A stretch of DNA of 64,000 bases from Astrocystis sublimbata. Taxonomy: Eukaryota > Ascomycota > Sordariomycetes > Xylariales > Xylariaceae. The DNA lies in the NCBI GenBank assembly GCA_022453515.1, contig JAJNNY010000009.1, positions 744,001 through 808,000 on the forward strand. Reading direction: 5' to 3'. Both the position numbers and the translations under genes were made by a program. Below the pieces are notes generated by a model. It saw only the letters and a list, made by a program, of their open reading frames with translations, did no database searches and had not been told where the DNA came from. Positions within the stretch are counted from its first letter, which is position 1. Each line of letters begins with the position of its first letter. This document shows positions 42,992 through 54,851 of this stretch, in pieces.

Positions 42992-45062
42992 CTATTGGAA
43001 TTGCGATGAGATCTGAGGCGGATATCCAGTAGCCATACCTGCCATACCTGCCATACCCATGGGAACTGGGCTTTGTACTCGATTGAACAATCCAATCAGT
43101 TTTCTTCCAATGGTAGGTTCGAGCTCGGTGCCGTCTCGAGCGATCTTGACATCGCGGTTAGAGTTCCAGGGATTGCGTAGACCTCTGGCCTTGTAAAATG
43201 GCAGTCTAGTAGTTGAGAGCCACTCCAGTTCAAAAGGCTTGCCCCAAGCTTTTGAACCACCGTCCACGTCGTGCACGCTTCCCGTCGTCTCTGAATTCTC
43301 GGATTTTGCATCTGAAGTCCCGTCCACTTCATCTCGCTCAATTTCCCAAAATATGGTTCCGCGAGCCGAATCGTCGATAATACGTCCACGAGGGCACGTG
43401 TCAGTCGCTTCCGTGGGTATCGCTTTTGGTAGGTTCGAATCGCTCGTGGCCTGAGCCTTCGGGGCAAATTCGATCGCGGCGGCGGGGTCGTGGTTGATGT
43501 GGGAGCTCATTCTCGCATAACCAAAGTATTCGCCAGATTTGTTGGCCGAGAAAATAAGGTAAACATTACTTGAGTTCTGTTTCAGAGAGCACCTTAAGCC
43601 ACAAGACCCTTTTTTTTTTTTTTTTTTTTTTTGTGAATTCGTTTACTTACCTGGAACGCATCGTTTAGTCCACTCTCATTATGGGATTGAGTTGCCCAGA
43701 CACCGTTCTGCGTGCTCAATTCGAGATCCTCCACGGTCAGGCTTTTCAATATGAAAAATCTGTCCTTCTCTTGTGCTCCTTCCACACCGAATCCGGACTT
43801 GGTGCTGGTCACATTTTCGTCATCCTGCGTCAATGATGGGTTGGCGGGTGTATCAGGTGGTGTCGGAGACGCCTGGTCTAAGGATAGGTTTTGGGGCGAA
43901 GGCGATGTCGTGGAGGCTGGACCTGTTGGCGCGGTTTGACCAGACGACCCTTCAACGGTACTTTTTCTCAGCCGGCTCACGAGTCGGACTGATTGGAACT
44001 TCGACTCGTGAAGCTTCTGCTGGGCCGTGACACATGTCGGTTCAGCTTGGAAGTTGGCGAAGGCGCAGTTACTTTTGGAAATCAAGAACAAAGACTCCAT
44101 GCCAGGCGCCGTTGCGTAGACATGGTGGACTAAATCCATTAATGGCGTCTGCGGCGGAAGATTTCCGATCCAAATGGCGTGCCCTAGTAATCATATTAAC
44201 AAAGTCATCTTGCAGCCAGGTAGGTAACTGTTGGACTGACCAGTCTGACGAGGCTTTCGGGGCGGACCACGAACCGTGTTCGATCGAGCGCCGTTTAAAT
44301 CTGCAACAAGATGTTAAATATATGTTCAACGAAATACTTCTCCAACGGACGATTCTCCCTACCCGTCATAGTGTTGTTGCCCTGTGGCAAGTTGGAACCA
44401 TCGAGGCCGCCCGAGGACCCGTTTGGCACGAGGTATTGCGGCTGGGCCATAGAATTATGCATCGGGAGATTCTGTGCGGAGTATTGACTCGAGTGGGGGA
44501 AGTAATATGCACCAGGCACGGGGGCTGGCATCTGATTCATCATGACTGGGTTCGTGTAATATCCGTTGCCCAGAGTATCCCGCTGTGACCCGAGTGACGC
44601 CTGTTGATGCTGATGAAGCGCGGGTTGTACGTGTTGGCTATAAAACTGGTTGTGTGGGTAGAAATATTGCTGGTTCGTATGTTGAAATACCTGTGGCTGA
44701 TTGGGATACTGAAGTAGGTGGTGTGGCAGCATGTTGGGCCCGGACGGTGAGTATCTTTGGTGTTGTCCACTGGTATATACCGATCGATAACCATTCTGAG
44801 GAAGAGCGGTTGTTATTACGCTCATATCGTACGGGCCTTGGCGGTTCGATCCTTGTGTGGAAGCTGTTTCCAACTGACCAGAGAAGGGATTTGATGACGG
44901 GTCGTATGCCTCCTGGTTGTGATCCTGAAATGCAGCAGTGTTGGACGGATCAGGAATTGGCCGGACGGTTGAAGATATCTCGTCCGCCATTGCACCTCCC
45001 TGACGACGATCCCCAGATACCCCTGGATTATCAGGATTGCCCGATGGTAGGATGTCGCTCAT
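42992..45062 (-). CDS. RRM-YTH RNA-binding protein, probable m6A reader (625 aa)
   Basis: Four exons on the minus strand, 45062-44363, 44300-44241, 44183-43651 and 43576-42992, join with phases 1, 1 and 0 across introns of 62, 57 and 74 nt. The product is 625 aa. The first 230 residues are disordered and rich in Gln, Asn, Pro and Tyr. A short basic stretch (PRKPRQTG) leads into an RRM (about 252-325) with the RNP2-like AIWIGNLPP. A YTH domain follows (about 395-590): RFFILKSLTVEDLELS, GVWATQ (Trp416), VYLIFSANKSGEYFGYARM, an insert of about 85 residues, then WGKPFELEW (Trp550) and RNPWNSNRDVKIARDG. Trp416 and Trp550 occupy positions of the aromatic cage that binds N6-methyladenosine. The RRM plus YTH layout fits fungal Pho92-like proteins that affect mRNA fate. 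The C-terminus repeats GMAGMAGMA. Intron 3 contains an A tract of about 22 nt on the coding strand. Confidence 0.9.
43611..43632. repeat. T homopolymer inside intron 3 of the YTH gene
   Basis: About 22 T on the + strand, that is poly(A) on the coding strand. It starts about 18 nt after the donor of a 74-nt intron and fills nearly a third of it. Confidence 0.9.
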
Positions 45063-48000
45063 CTTCGGGGATGTGATTAACGTCGTTGGACCGTAAAGAA
45101 GAGGTGATGGAAGATATGGTGGGGGTTTGAGGTCAGGGACAATTATATAATAGATGCGGAGGCCAAGGCCAGTTGGGTGCTGCTCAGTATTCTTAGGTTT
45201 GTCCGTGCACTGGATGAATTATGTTCATGCCACAATATCATGGTAGTTGCAAACGTAACCTTCACTATTGCAATGGCCCCGAGGCAGGCAACAACTGTAA
45301 ACCCAAGCAGGTGACGTATGCCTGTGTCGTAATAAGTCGATTGGAATTCCGAAAGGACAGCCAGCTACAACACAGTTATTTGCAAACGCCTGCAGGCGCT
45401 TCCTCGCGTTTGCGTCTGTTTCCAAAGATTCAGGGTAGCGAACCCTACCGCGAGGCACACGTCCTCGAATTCCGTCGAGTTTAAAGATAATAAGATAATT
45501 TCAAAGATACTATATCGATAAACGGATACGACGCCTGCGTTGCACGTGAGAGAGCCTTCAAGTGCTGGCTGCGGGTAACGGCGGTGGTGAAAATCCCACA
45601 TGCAGGTGGCAGCAGTTTTAGAGTTTCATCTTCCCAGGCGTAAGCGGTGCTTAAGTATGTATACGCACATGGCCAGAACGAAGTGAACCCTGAAATCGAG
45701 GGAATACAGTAATATGTATAGAATCATGTGTCACTTGGGCTGTTGATGAGCATTCGATATTAGGTTGGTGTGGCTAATTTGGTCGACCAAGTGGTCCAAT
45801 GTGCTTTCTTACAACCCCAGCCAGGGTAGGTACTTTGTACTACAAGGACTTGTTGCCAATGGAGAGGAAGCACCATGGTGTAGCGACAATCTTTGCCTTT
45901 TCCTCTTGCAGTTATGCAGCAAGGGCACGAGAGGCAGTATGAGACAACCCGAGGAACATTAAACAGGGAACAACCGCATGACTGTGGGCGACCCCAAAGC
46001 TAGGTATTATTAGCCTCCCGGCTTTCAGCACCTAGGCCCAGAGGTGGTACGGAGCTACAGAGTCTAGTTGAGTGCCGTCGGGATAGTACAGGAGGAGGGA
46101 TTGCTCTAAGTATTGCGGAGGCGGCGGAAACGAGGATTCCCGGTCCTGCCATGGACCAACTCCCGTGCTAAATGAGAACTGCTGGCTGTCCTTGACAGGT
46201 TGACAGGAACGGGAGGAGAAGTCCGGGTCCTAGTCCGAGGTAGTTTCGAGGACAGGTGGACACAGAAAGAGACAACCAATGAGCAAAAAGGCCGTCTTGA
46301 AGAAGATGCAAAACGGGGACTGGGATTTGCTTTCGCCTGCGCCGGCCTTTTCGCCACCAGACCCTTGAGTGTAGGCGAGTAGGCTCGGTAGGTACCAGAC
46401 CCCCAGCGAGCCCAGCACAGTAGTCGAACAATCTGTTTCGCAGGTTCGCCAGACGCCCCAATGGCAGGTCGTCGTGCAGCTGTCTCTCCCACACAGATCA
46501 ACAGCCAGCGAGAGCGAGACCCAGCAAAGGCCAAAGCCTACCTACTCGCCTACCTTACTTAGCAACAGGACCCTTGACACTTCGTGCCTTTGTTCCTACC
46601 AAGACCAAGAACACACAGCTAGGTCCCCTGGCGTGATAGGCGCCGGCTCAGCCACAAATGGTCTAGACAGGTCTTTTTTGCCTGACACTGGCCCATCACA
46701 ATCTGGTGGTGCAGAGCCGTGTCAGTTGGGTACGGTAATAGATGGGGCTTTTCGGTGGCTGTTGCAGGCACCTCGTACAGTAGCGAACGGAGTGGCAAAC
46801 CCTATCGACCCTATTATGGATACCGCTATAGCACGAATTCGCCCCGTTCCTGGGCGAGCGTTGCCTCGCCTTGATTCCATGAGGTGCATCCCGGACTGCC
46901 ACTTGTCGAGCTTGTGGCTTAGGAGCTACTTAGCTACTCTAGCCCTACGGCAGGTATAACAACGCAGGGTCTCGGGTCAGATTGGAGATCCAGGAATCCC
47001 GGGAGACCGCGTCATTGCTGGCCGGGGCGGAGCGGGATCTGAGCACCGGACAGTTGCAGACTTCTCGGAGATGCTGTTCTAAGCTCTCGAGGCTCTCTGG
47101 CTTCGTCTAGCAGCTGGTCCACCCACCTGGTCCCTACATAGCTCGCATAGCACGATTGAGCGTGGCCACGAGAGCGGCGCATTCGACGCCAAGGTCCGTC
47201 TCCACTGGGAGACGTGTGGTCGGATGCGGTCGGATGTGGTAATAAAATGGTGCTGGAGTGTGTGCCTCTAACCTATAAGCTCCCCTCATTGGCAGATGAG
47301 AAGGTGAATTGAGGCTGCGAATACATGGTACACTCCCTCCCTCCCTCGATTGAACGATGGGCGTGACAGTCGAGAGCTACGCAAAGTAGGCATGACTATA
47401 CTATGTATAAGTGATCAGTGTTCAGCGACTCGCAGCTGCGGAGAGAGCCGCAATCGATTTCTGGCCATGGCAAGGGATTTGAAATTGGGGAAAGAGTGAA
47501 TTGCATGTCGTCGACGTGAGAGACGGAGATGGCAAAATACTGGGTAATGGAATGCGCTACTGGGCTGGCTGCATGGATGGCGTATTCACGTGCAGTGTAC
47601 ATGTGCGATACTTTACGTGGCCCATGTCGATCTCCGGATGTCATACTGTGGCCGAGCTGTGGCCCAGGTACCGCGGAGTCTCTTCCCACTGCATCGCTAG
47701 CAATGCGTCAGCGGCGCACCAGCGCAGGACAGGGCAATGATCGGCCTCGGTCGCCTCGGTCGCGTATCTGCGAATGTACCTAGGTACCTAATTATGTACT
47801 GCATGTACTCATACAGCTAGCTCACTTGCTCGTCTAGGTAACAACTTACTTAGCTCTGAGAGAAAGGGCAGCCTGTCATGCCTGTACTCGGCTCGATCCG
47901 GGCAGCAAAGCCATCTCGAGCTCTGATGCGGAAATCAAGGTGTCGATTCGAGCATAGCGAGCTACCTATTTCGCTATCGGTTCATGCGCGTCACGAGCTC

Positions 48001-51000
48001 CAAGGTTCCTACCTCTAGCTGGAGGTACTACTGTAGGTAGCATGGAATATGGCGGGAGATGAGTAAGTGTCCCGAGATAAGTACCTAAGTATTCCGCCTG
48101 GGGCTCTAAGTCGGTACGCTAGGCCGGCTTAGATCGAAACGACGGGTCAGCCACTGGTGATCCAAAGCGCGCCACAATTACACGTAGGAATACACCACTT
48201 ACTGGAGTGGAGGTACGTATCTTGCTTTACACCCAGAGTCTCATTCGCCTCCCAGAGTTGAAATTTTGGGCAAGAATGCGGGAGAGGCGGGTAATATATA
48301 CCTAGGTGATTCGCAATCGCTTAGCTGTTGCTTTTTTTTATTTTAAGTTCGGCGATTCCAAACTTGCTATGCTGGAGCAAGACTGGCGGTAGCGAGAGCA
48401 TAGGTCTTGGGGGCTTGGGCGGCCAGAAGCGGGTACTGCAGGTACGTACCTCGCTATGAAATCAAGAGGGGATGATCATCTCCCAGAATGGCTAGCGCGC
48501 GACCCTGCCAGACCCTGCCAGACCCTTCAAATGTTGCCACCCCAGAGCAGGCGCACTAGGCAATATCGACTTTCTGCTTTTGCCACCCTCAACACCCGCA
48601 ATTCTTCACTTTGCCGAATCTTGGGTTGTCTTTCCGAAGACACGTTGGGGTTTCGTGTAAATGGGACCAGAGGGTTTCACGTCACTGTCCCATCATTTCC
48701 TCGCTTAGGTACACAGTTCGTTGACTTCTCCACTGCCCCAACCCGACTCCAGAAGACTGTTCCTCCTCGCCTGCCAAGGTAACCGCACAGGCTCGGCAGA
48801 TCGTTGGCAGCGTAAAGCGCTTTTGCCTGGAATAGCCAGTCGACGATTACTGTGCCACTGCAACTCGTTCACCACGTACCTGCATACCTGACCTACTACT
48901 ACGTACGAGCTACTATGTAGGTGGGAAAGTAGTCACCCGATTTCTGTAGCCCCTTTATGATGCTGTTTGCGGCTTCTGCCGCTAGTCGAAATCATTGCAA
49001 CTTCGATGCCCATAACGACGTCGGGGCAACACTTCTGAGCTCTAGGGTTTTTTCTGTAGTCATCATGGCCCGAACAAAGTTTTGCTACGGAGATTCCGCT
49101 CCGGTTCGAATACCGAACATGTCCCCCTAGATGCGTAGTCTTCGCCTACTGCTATTAGTAATCAGGAGTATATCGTGTTCCAAGGTTGTTGAATGCTGAG
49201 CCGTTAGGTTTTCCATGGTTTTGGTGAACACTAGGGTTGCTGCCCAATCACAAATTGTACCAAGTAGCAGGTACTTATTGCTTCAAAGCTTGGTCCGATC
49301 AAGATACTTACACGTATCTGCCGATAGCGAAGGGCGATCCCGCGCAGTTCATTGCTAGTGGTCGGGGGTTGGGGCTAGTCGACCTTCCTTGGTCCTTTGC
49401 AAAGACGATCAGTGGATGAGTACCGAGAGTGCCCGTCTCGTCGTCCAAAATGACGGGTCTTGGGTCACAATCTAGAGGCTATCCAAGCTACATACAAGTA
49501 GCTGCATGCTGGGCTACCAGGTTGGATTCCAATATCAGCACCAGGGACCAGGCAAAGTTCCGCCTATCACTGAAACAGACACGAATGCCAATCAACAACC
49601 GACTATGCAGTGTGGAAATTAGAAACCTCTGTCCTCACCTGCCCTACCACCACTAACTGTGTAGATTGGAAGCCGTTCAATTTCATATCGCGGGCTAAGG
49701 TAGCTGTTCAAAACTGCCATGACCAATAAAAGCCCTGTAAGAACTCACTAAAGATCTTCTACAAGGATATGATGATCAGACATACATGGAATAGATAAAT
49801 GCCGATGCCACGGAACCGAATTAAAACAGTTACTTCGATACTTACACTACTGCAGGTAGACCGGGGAATGCCTTAGAGTGGATAGACAGCATTGTGACAT
49901 CCTCAGCCATTCCAAATTACTACTATATGCTTACGGTTTGGAACCGTAGAAATACTGTGGACATTACTTACATGGAGTTCTTCGGATGGCCAATTATGAG
50001 GTAAACTTGTCAGGATCCTATCCTGGCGTGCCCGGGCCTATTTATACCATCGTCTTTAGAGAAGCTTACTAGGGATGTAACATATATAACCTGTGCTTGA
50101 ATCGGCAGCGTTACCTGGCTCCTGGCTATTCTATCTGATCCCATTTACCCACTCTGTGTGCTCACACCCCGCAGGTACTATGTTATGGGCTCTTAGTTTG
50201 CGCATTAAACGCCTGTTCTGCCTCGATAGTGGATGGGAGCTGACACGTATCCTATTTGTGTTTAGATCAAGCCCTGTAGCGCGAAAATTAGATGCAGGTG
50301 CCCTTTGAAATAGGGCACTGTCTATACCATTGCCTTATTAAGTATATTACCTTCACTATTTATGATCTCGGCATGTACAGCCTAGAGAAGATCAGTGTTT
50401 AGTTTTTACACTAATCATTGCAAAATTGAACACGACGCTGATTATTTTGTGTAATTGTTTCATCTATTTTCCGTGTTGCAAACTAGTCTGGGACTTCCCG
50501 TGTTCTGATCATATTCACGTATAAATATCTCAATCATACCAGGCACTGGATGCTAGCACCTGCACATTAGCTATCTACCTAGAAGGTATAGAACAATAGT
50601 TGGATTAACGACATTGCACGTTCCGGTCAAGATGTCACCAAACACGATCTTTCCGATTCATTTAAGTTTATGAAAGCTAACTGCTTACTACTATAGTTGC
50701 TATTGTGGTCCATCAAGATCACATGTCCAAGCACGTTGAGCGACGTCCCTACAACGCCCACCTGGTTCTCACCTAAATACCCACTGTGCGTTTTAACAGT
50801 AGCTGAACCCTTGGTCTACTATGCTCTCATTAGATGTAAACACATCTCAACAATTAAGGATCTCTGAAGTGAAAGCGAGACGATTATGCAACCCCCCCTT
50901 TTTTAATTGATAGTATTATCCCAAGCATACTGGGCAAAGAGGAATACATGGCACGAATTCGGCTGCTTTCATAAGCTGACAACTGACCCTTGAACACGAG

Positions 51001-53140
51001 GACAATTTTCCATTCCCACTCGACACTGGCAATCGCCTATCTACAGGACCAACATGTAATTATTCCCATATCTATTTTACTTAAATTCGCATCCCAAAAG
51101 AGGGCTTTTGTTATTCACTGAACTCCTTTTATACAAGTAGACATCATACGTTGCTTGAGCAAGTATATTTTAATTCAAAAGCGCGAGACTGTACTTGCTC
51201 ATTTGTCACATCGCCACGGGTCCTGGGAACGGTGGTTCATTGACATTCAAACTAGCTGGGTGAGTGTCAAGAAGATACAGCATCACCACCGCTTTACTAA
51301 CCCCTTTCTAGGCATACACGATGGCCCTGAATAATTACCAGTGCCCGCTCGCTGATCAGTCATGAGTTCCTCCATGGACCTTCATTCTACAACCCTTTTG
51401 TGATTTATTTAGGTACTTACTTAGGTGTGACGATATGTCAAGTAGCTTCGTATCGCAAATTATCGCAGAATCGACCAGTAACTTGTCCAGTACTAGTAGA
51501 ATTACGATCGAGAAAACAAAAGGCAGTGAATTGTTCTGAAATGTTTCGTGACATCGCCTGGGCCGAGCTCGCACAGACCCATGCATAACGTCATATTGAG
51601 TAGACAATGCAAGATCCAAAGGAGCTGGCAACTATTACCATATGTATTTCGCCATACCCAGGCTCGGGGGAGTCATATTAAGTGTCCGGGTCCGAGGTGC
51701 CATACAAAATAGATGAGATACTTCCAAGCAGGTTCTTCGTACCTAGGTAGTTTATACCCCGTAGAAAGTAATATATAATGTTTATTGTTTTCTTATTACC
51801 TAGTTATATAGTAGTTATTTTATTAGGGTTTATTGATTATACAATAGTTATTCTACGATTAAAGAAATATTTATTATACTATATACCGACATTTACCTCT
51901 ACTCAACTAGGTACGCCTATACCGGACACTTAATCTTACCCCCACATGCCAGGCTACGTACGGTACTTGATCTTCACTCTTTTGCCAACTCATCTACCCG
52001 ATGCCCTATTTACCTTTTCAGCAACACCATTGTGCATCTAGAGCTGATGCACACTTGGTCGCCAACAGTGCTTAAGCCGACAAACAAGTCGAGACCAATG
52101 GCCACCGCAAGCAACTATGGAATGTGGGAATTCGACTGATTATCAATGGCAGGCACAGCGTTGATACTATGATACACGATCCTGCAGCTTTCGCCTCGGG
52201 GCCTGAAGACAACGCAATAGGCACAAGTATCAGATATCCCAGTATTCCATGACCAAGGAACAGTTTGCAGGGCTGGTCTGCGTGGCTCAGACAGGCATCT
52301 TGGAAGTCACACGAGACATCGATGCCAACAAGCGCGTATAGCAATTGCGGAACGAGTAGTAGGTATGAACATCCTTGAGAAATCTGTCTTGTTCCAAGAT
52401 GACTCACCGGGCCTGAGTATACCCAAGCAGATAAGGTGGCTGTCAGGAGAGGGTTATGGTCCCGCTCTGATATCTATTGCCATTAGGTGTGAAGAATTCT
52501 TTCAGTCGTTGTACCGATTTCGCCGTGACTGCTCGACGAGGGAGGGGTTGGCATCAAGAGTCCGCGTGCGCCACGTCGTTTAATTCGCCACAAGCACGAT
52601 CACGTTGACCCCTCGAATACTACGAGGGCTTCACGGGCAGCACTGGTGATGCTGTTTTGTATGCTGATTTTAGATAGAGGCGAGTATCGGCAGGCTTACT
52701 GCTTGACTTGCATGCTAGTCGAGGAGGCTCACGTCAATGCCAAGATTTGATTTAACTTGGCTAGCTTTGCTAATCGACCAATGACTACAACTTACACGGC
52801 TGATATACCAAATACATGTGGTGTTTTAGAGGTTATCGTAGTTGTTACAGCTGGTCATAACAACAATGGGGGTGTCAGTCTTTCTAGCTCCTTCAATTCT
52901 TGGCTATAATGAGTGTCTGTGAAGCGGCACTTGTCACTAAGAGGTCTATGAGTTTGACAAGTTTGGTTATGAAAGCCGCTGGCTCATCTAAGACGATATC
53001 TATCAAGAGAAGCCCGAGCTCGCCATTGAAGTCTGCCCTCAAGACGCCATGATCTCCTTTCGGGTCATCACGCAGCTGATATAAAACATATGCCTTACAT
53101 TATGCACCCGAGTCTCTCTCGCAATCCCATGACGTTCTCC
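45063..53140. other. 8-kb stretch without a convincing gene
   Basis: Frames here reach 161 codons (46474-46959, +) but have no family motifs, compete with frames on the other strand and lack matching splice structure. Exact TACCTAGGTA motifs lie at 47777 and 51740, with several partial copies. An AT-rich patch lies at about 51765-51895. Near the right end, minus-strand sequence at about 53090-52893 translates to a protein-like segment that ends in a stop (see findings). The left end is the promoter of the YTH gene. No tRNA, rRNA or intact transposon was recognised. Confidence 0.5.
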
Positions 53141-54015
53141 TTAATCTCTCTTCAATGGGAGTACCCTCTCTTCGATGCCGTCTTTGGTGATAACCATGAT
53201 TTGCAAACCATCTCCGACCTCAATGTGGCGCTCGACCGCAGAGTCGAAGGCATCTTTGACGAGAATCTCGACCTCAGAGCGGGGTAGGGGCACGCGCTCG
53301 CGCTCCTGCAGCTCGTGACCGACGCCACTTCCAGGGATATACTGGTTCTTAAAGTTGACTTGGTTGTCGAGGAAGGGCATGATGAGGGAGGCGGCGGCAC
53401 CGCCGGCGCGGCACTGCTCGCGCTCGTAGCTGCCGACGGGATCGTACGAGTACACGGCGCCGGACCCGTCCTCGTCGAGGCCGCCGATGATGGCGTGGAC
53501 GTAGTAGGGGAAGAAGCGCTTCTGGTAGAGGATAGTGGAGAGGCGCTTCGCGCAGGCCGAGACGCTCATGGCTTTCCCGTGGCGGTAGCGGTACATCTTG
53601 CAGGCGGTGTCCAGGCGCTCCTTCAGGGCCTCGCCGTCGGCGGCGAAGCCGACGACGGACAGCAGGATGTTGGCGTCGTCCTGGGATGAAGTGGAACCGC
53701 CGATCTTGAATATCTTGGGGGAGAAGCGGGTGTGAATGCTGTAGCCGGAGGTCAGGCGGGTGTCGCCGGCGACGATGGCGAAGTCGGCGCCGGCGATGGC
53801 GAGGGTCGAACCGCCGTTGTCGGTGTATCTACAGTGACAGGGGCACGGCGTCAGTCTCGCATTCTCAAGCAAAGCACGACGGGCGGCACGGGAGGTCCGA
53901 GGCAGGCTCACGGGTTGAAGCGGTGTTCCCGGAAGCCGTCGACGGCGCCTTTGGGAGTCTCGGCAAACGAGTAGTTGGGCCCGTTGAGGATGGGGTTCTG
54001 GCTGAACATGGACAT
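53141..54015 (-). CDS. PRE7: 20S proteasome subunit beta-6 (PRE7/PSMB1, 263 aa)
   Basis: Exons 54015-53912 and 53828-53141 join in phase 2 across an 83-nt GTGAGC..GTAG intron, giving 263 aa. The N-terminus (MSMFSQNPILNGPNYSFAET) carries a short propeptide. The core has the proteasome beta signature GGSTLAIAGADFAIVAGDTRL, then SIHTRFSPKIFKI, LSTILYQKRFFPYYVHAIIG and GGLDEDGSGAVYSYDPVGSY, which identify beta-6 among the seven beta types. Beta-6 is one of the non-catalytic subunits and helps assemble the 20S core in cytoplasm and nucleus. The 3' end matches the family (KDGIEERVLPLKRD). The gene is divergent from STT4. An ATG two codons downstream (54009) would also serve. Confidence 0.95.
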
Positions 54016-54851
54016 GGCGACTTTGTCCGTGGTCGCTCGTCCCTAGGATGTGGGGTTCTGGATGTGGGTGGTGCAGGAGCTGTACGTATCTGCGTGTTTA
54101 ACTGGGATTTTGGTCGGGGACGGCGTAGACGGCGTGGATGGCGTAGATATCGTCGCCGGGTCGGCAATAGTGGTTGGTGTGTGGGATGCGATGATGCAGT
54201 GGGATGGGGATGAAGGTGGTGATGATGGGCTGTAGTTGCCCCAAGCAGCATGTATTGGATGTTGGAGCTACCCACGCGTACAGCTTGCAGCCTTGTATGG
54301 AAGTGACAGGCCAGTCAGAGGCCACCATCAACTATGTAGGTACCTAGGGACCTACCAAGAATGAGCCTACTAGCCACATACGGTACTCGAGGTAGCTACT
54401 TAAGGTATGGCGGGCTTCGTGGCGGGGGAAAGTTGGATGGGCTAGATCTGCTGCCTACGGAATTGGGAAGCAATGATGAGCTTGACAGGAATAGCTCCCG
54501 GCGTACCTCGACGTTCATTGGTCAGCACCAGGCCGTCTGAACAGGGGTAGACCCGCTAAATTTACTTGCTGTAAACATGTTGTATGTACTGTCAGGAAGT
54601 AAAGAGGCATCTACGTCGACAATTATTATTCTAAGAGGGATCGGCACTCTCCTATTCTACCTACTCACCTACCTACCTCCTCGCAGAATCGTCCATTCGC
54701 CGCGGATCGTGTCCGCCCAAGCACTCACTAATACTAACCTCGAGAATTCGCCAACGCCCTGCTGCTCGACCGTTGTCACTAATATACACATGTCATGCAC
54801 CCAGACCGAAACCTGCCTATCCCTACTCGGTTGAACTGATCCGTCAACATC
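54016..54851. promoter_or_regulatory. Divergent promoter region between PRE7 and STT4
   Basis: 836 nt separate the two oppositely directed start codons. A GGTAGGTACCTAGG motif lies at about 54336 and a run of ACCTACC near 54660-54680. No proteasome-specific upstream element was recognised. Confidence 0.55.

Noticed and set aside
46474..46959. 161-codon frame on the plus strand in the gene-poor island
   Set aside because: No domain, no coherent composition, and overlapping frames on the opposite strand (46106-46534, 46696-46902). Length alone is not enough in this GC range.
48456..48782. 108-codon frame with an Arg/Ser-rich N-terminus resembling a mitochondrial targeting sequence
   Set aside because: No conserved motif or downstream exon was found; likely chance.
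50298..50318. Hairpin with 7-bp arms GTGCCCT/AGGGCAC
   Set aside because: A stem of this size is expected by chance many times in 64 kb, and no T tract or gene end is nearby.
52072..52583. Overlapping frames (111 aa minus, 72 aa plus) with protein-like stretches
   Set aside because: They compete on both strands and neither shows a family motif or splice extension.
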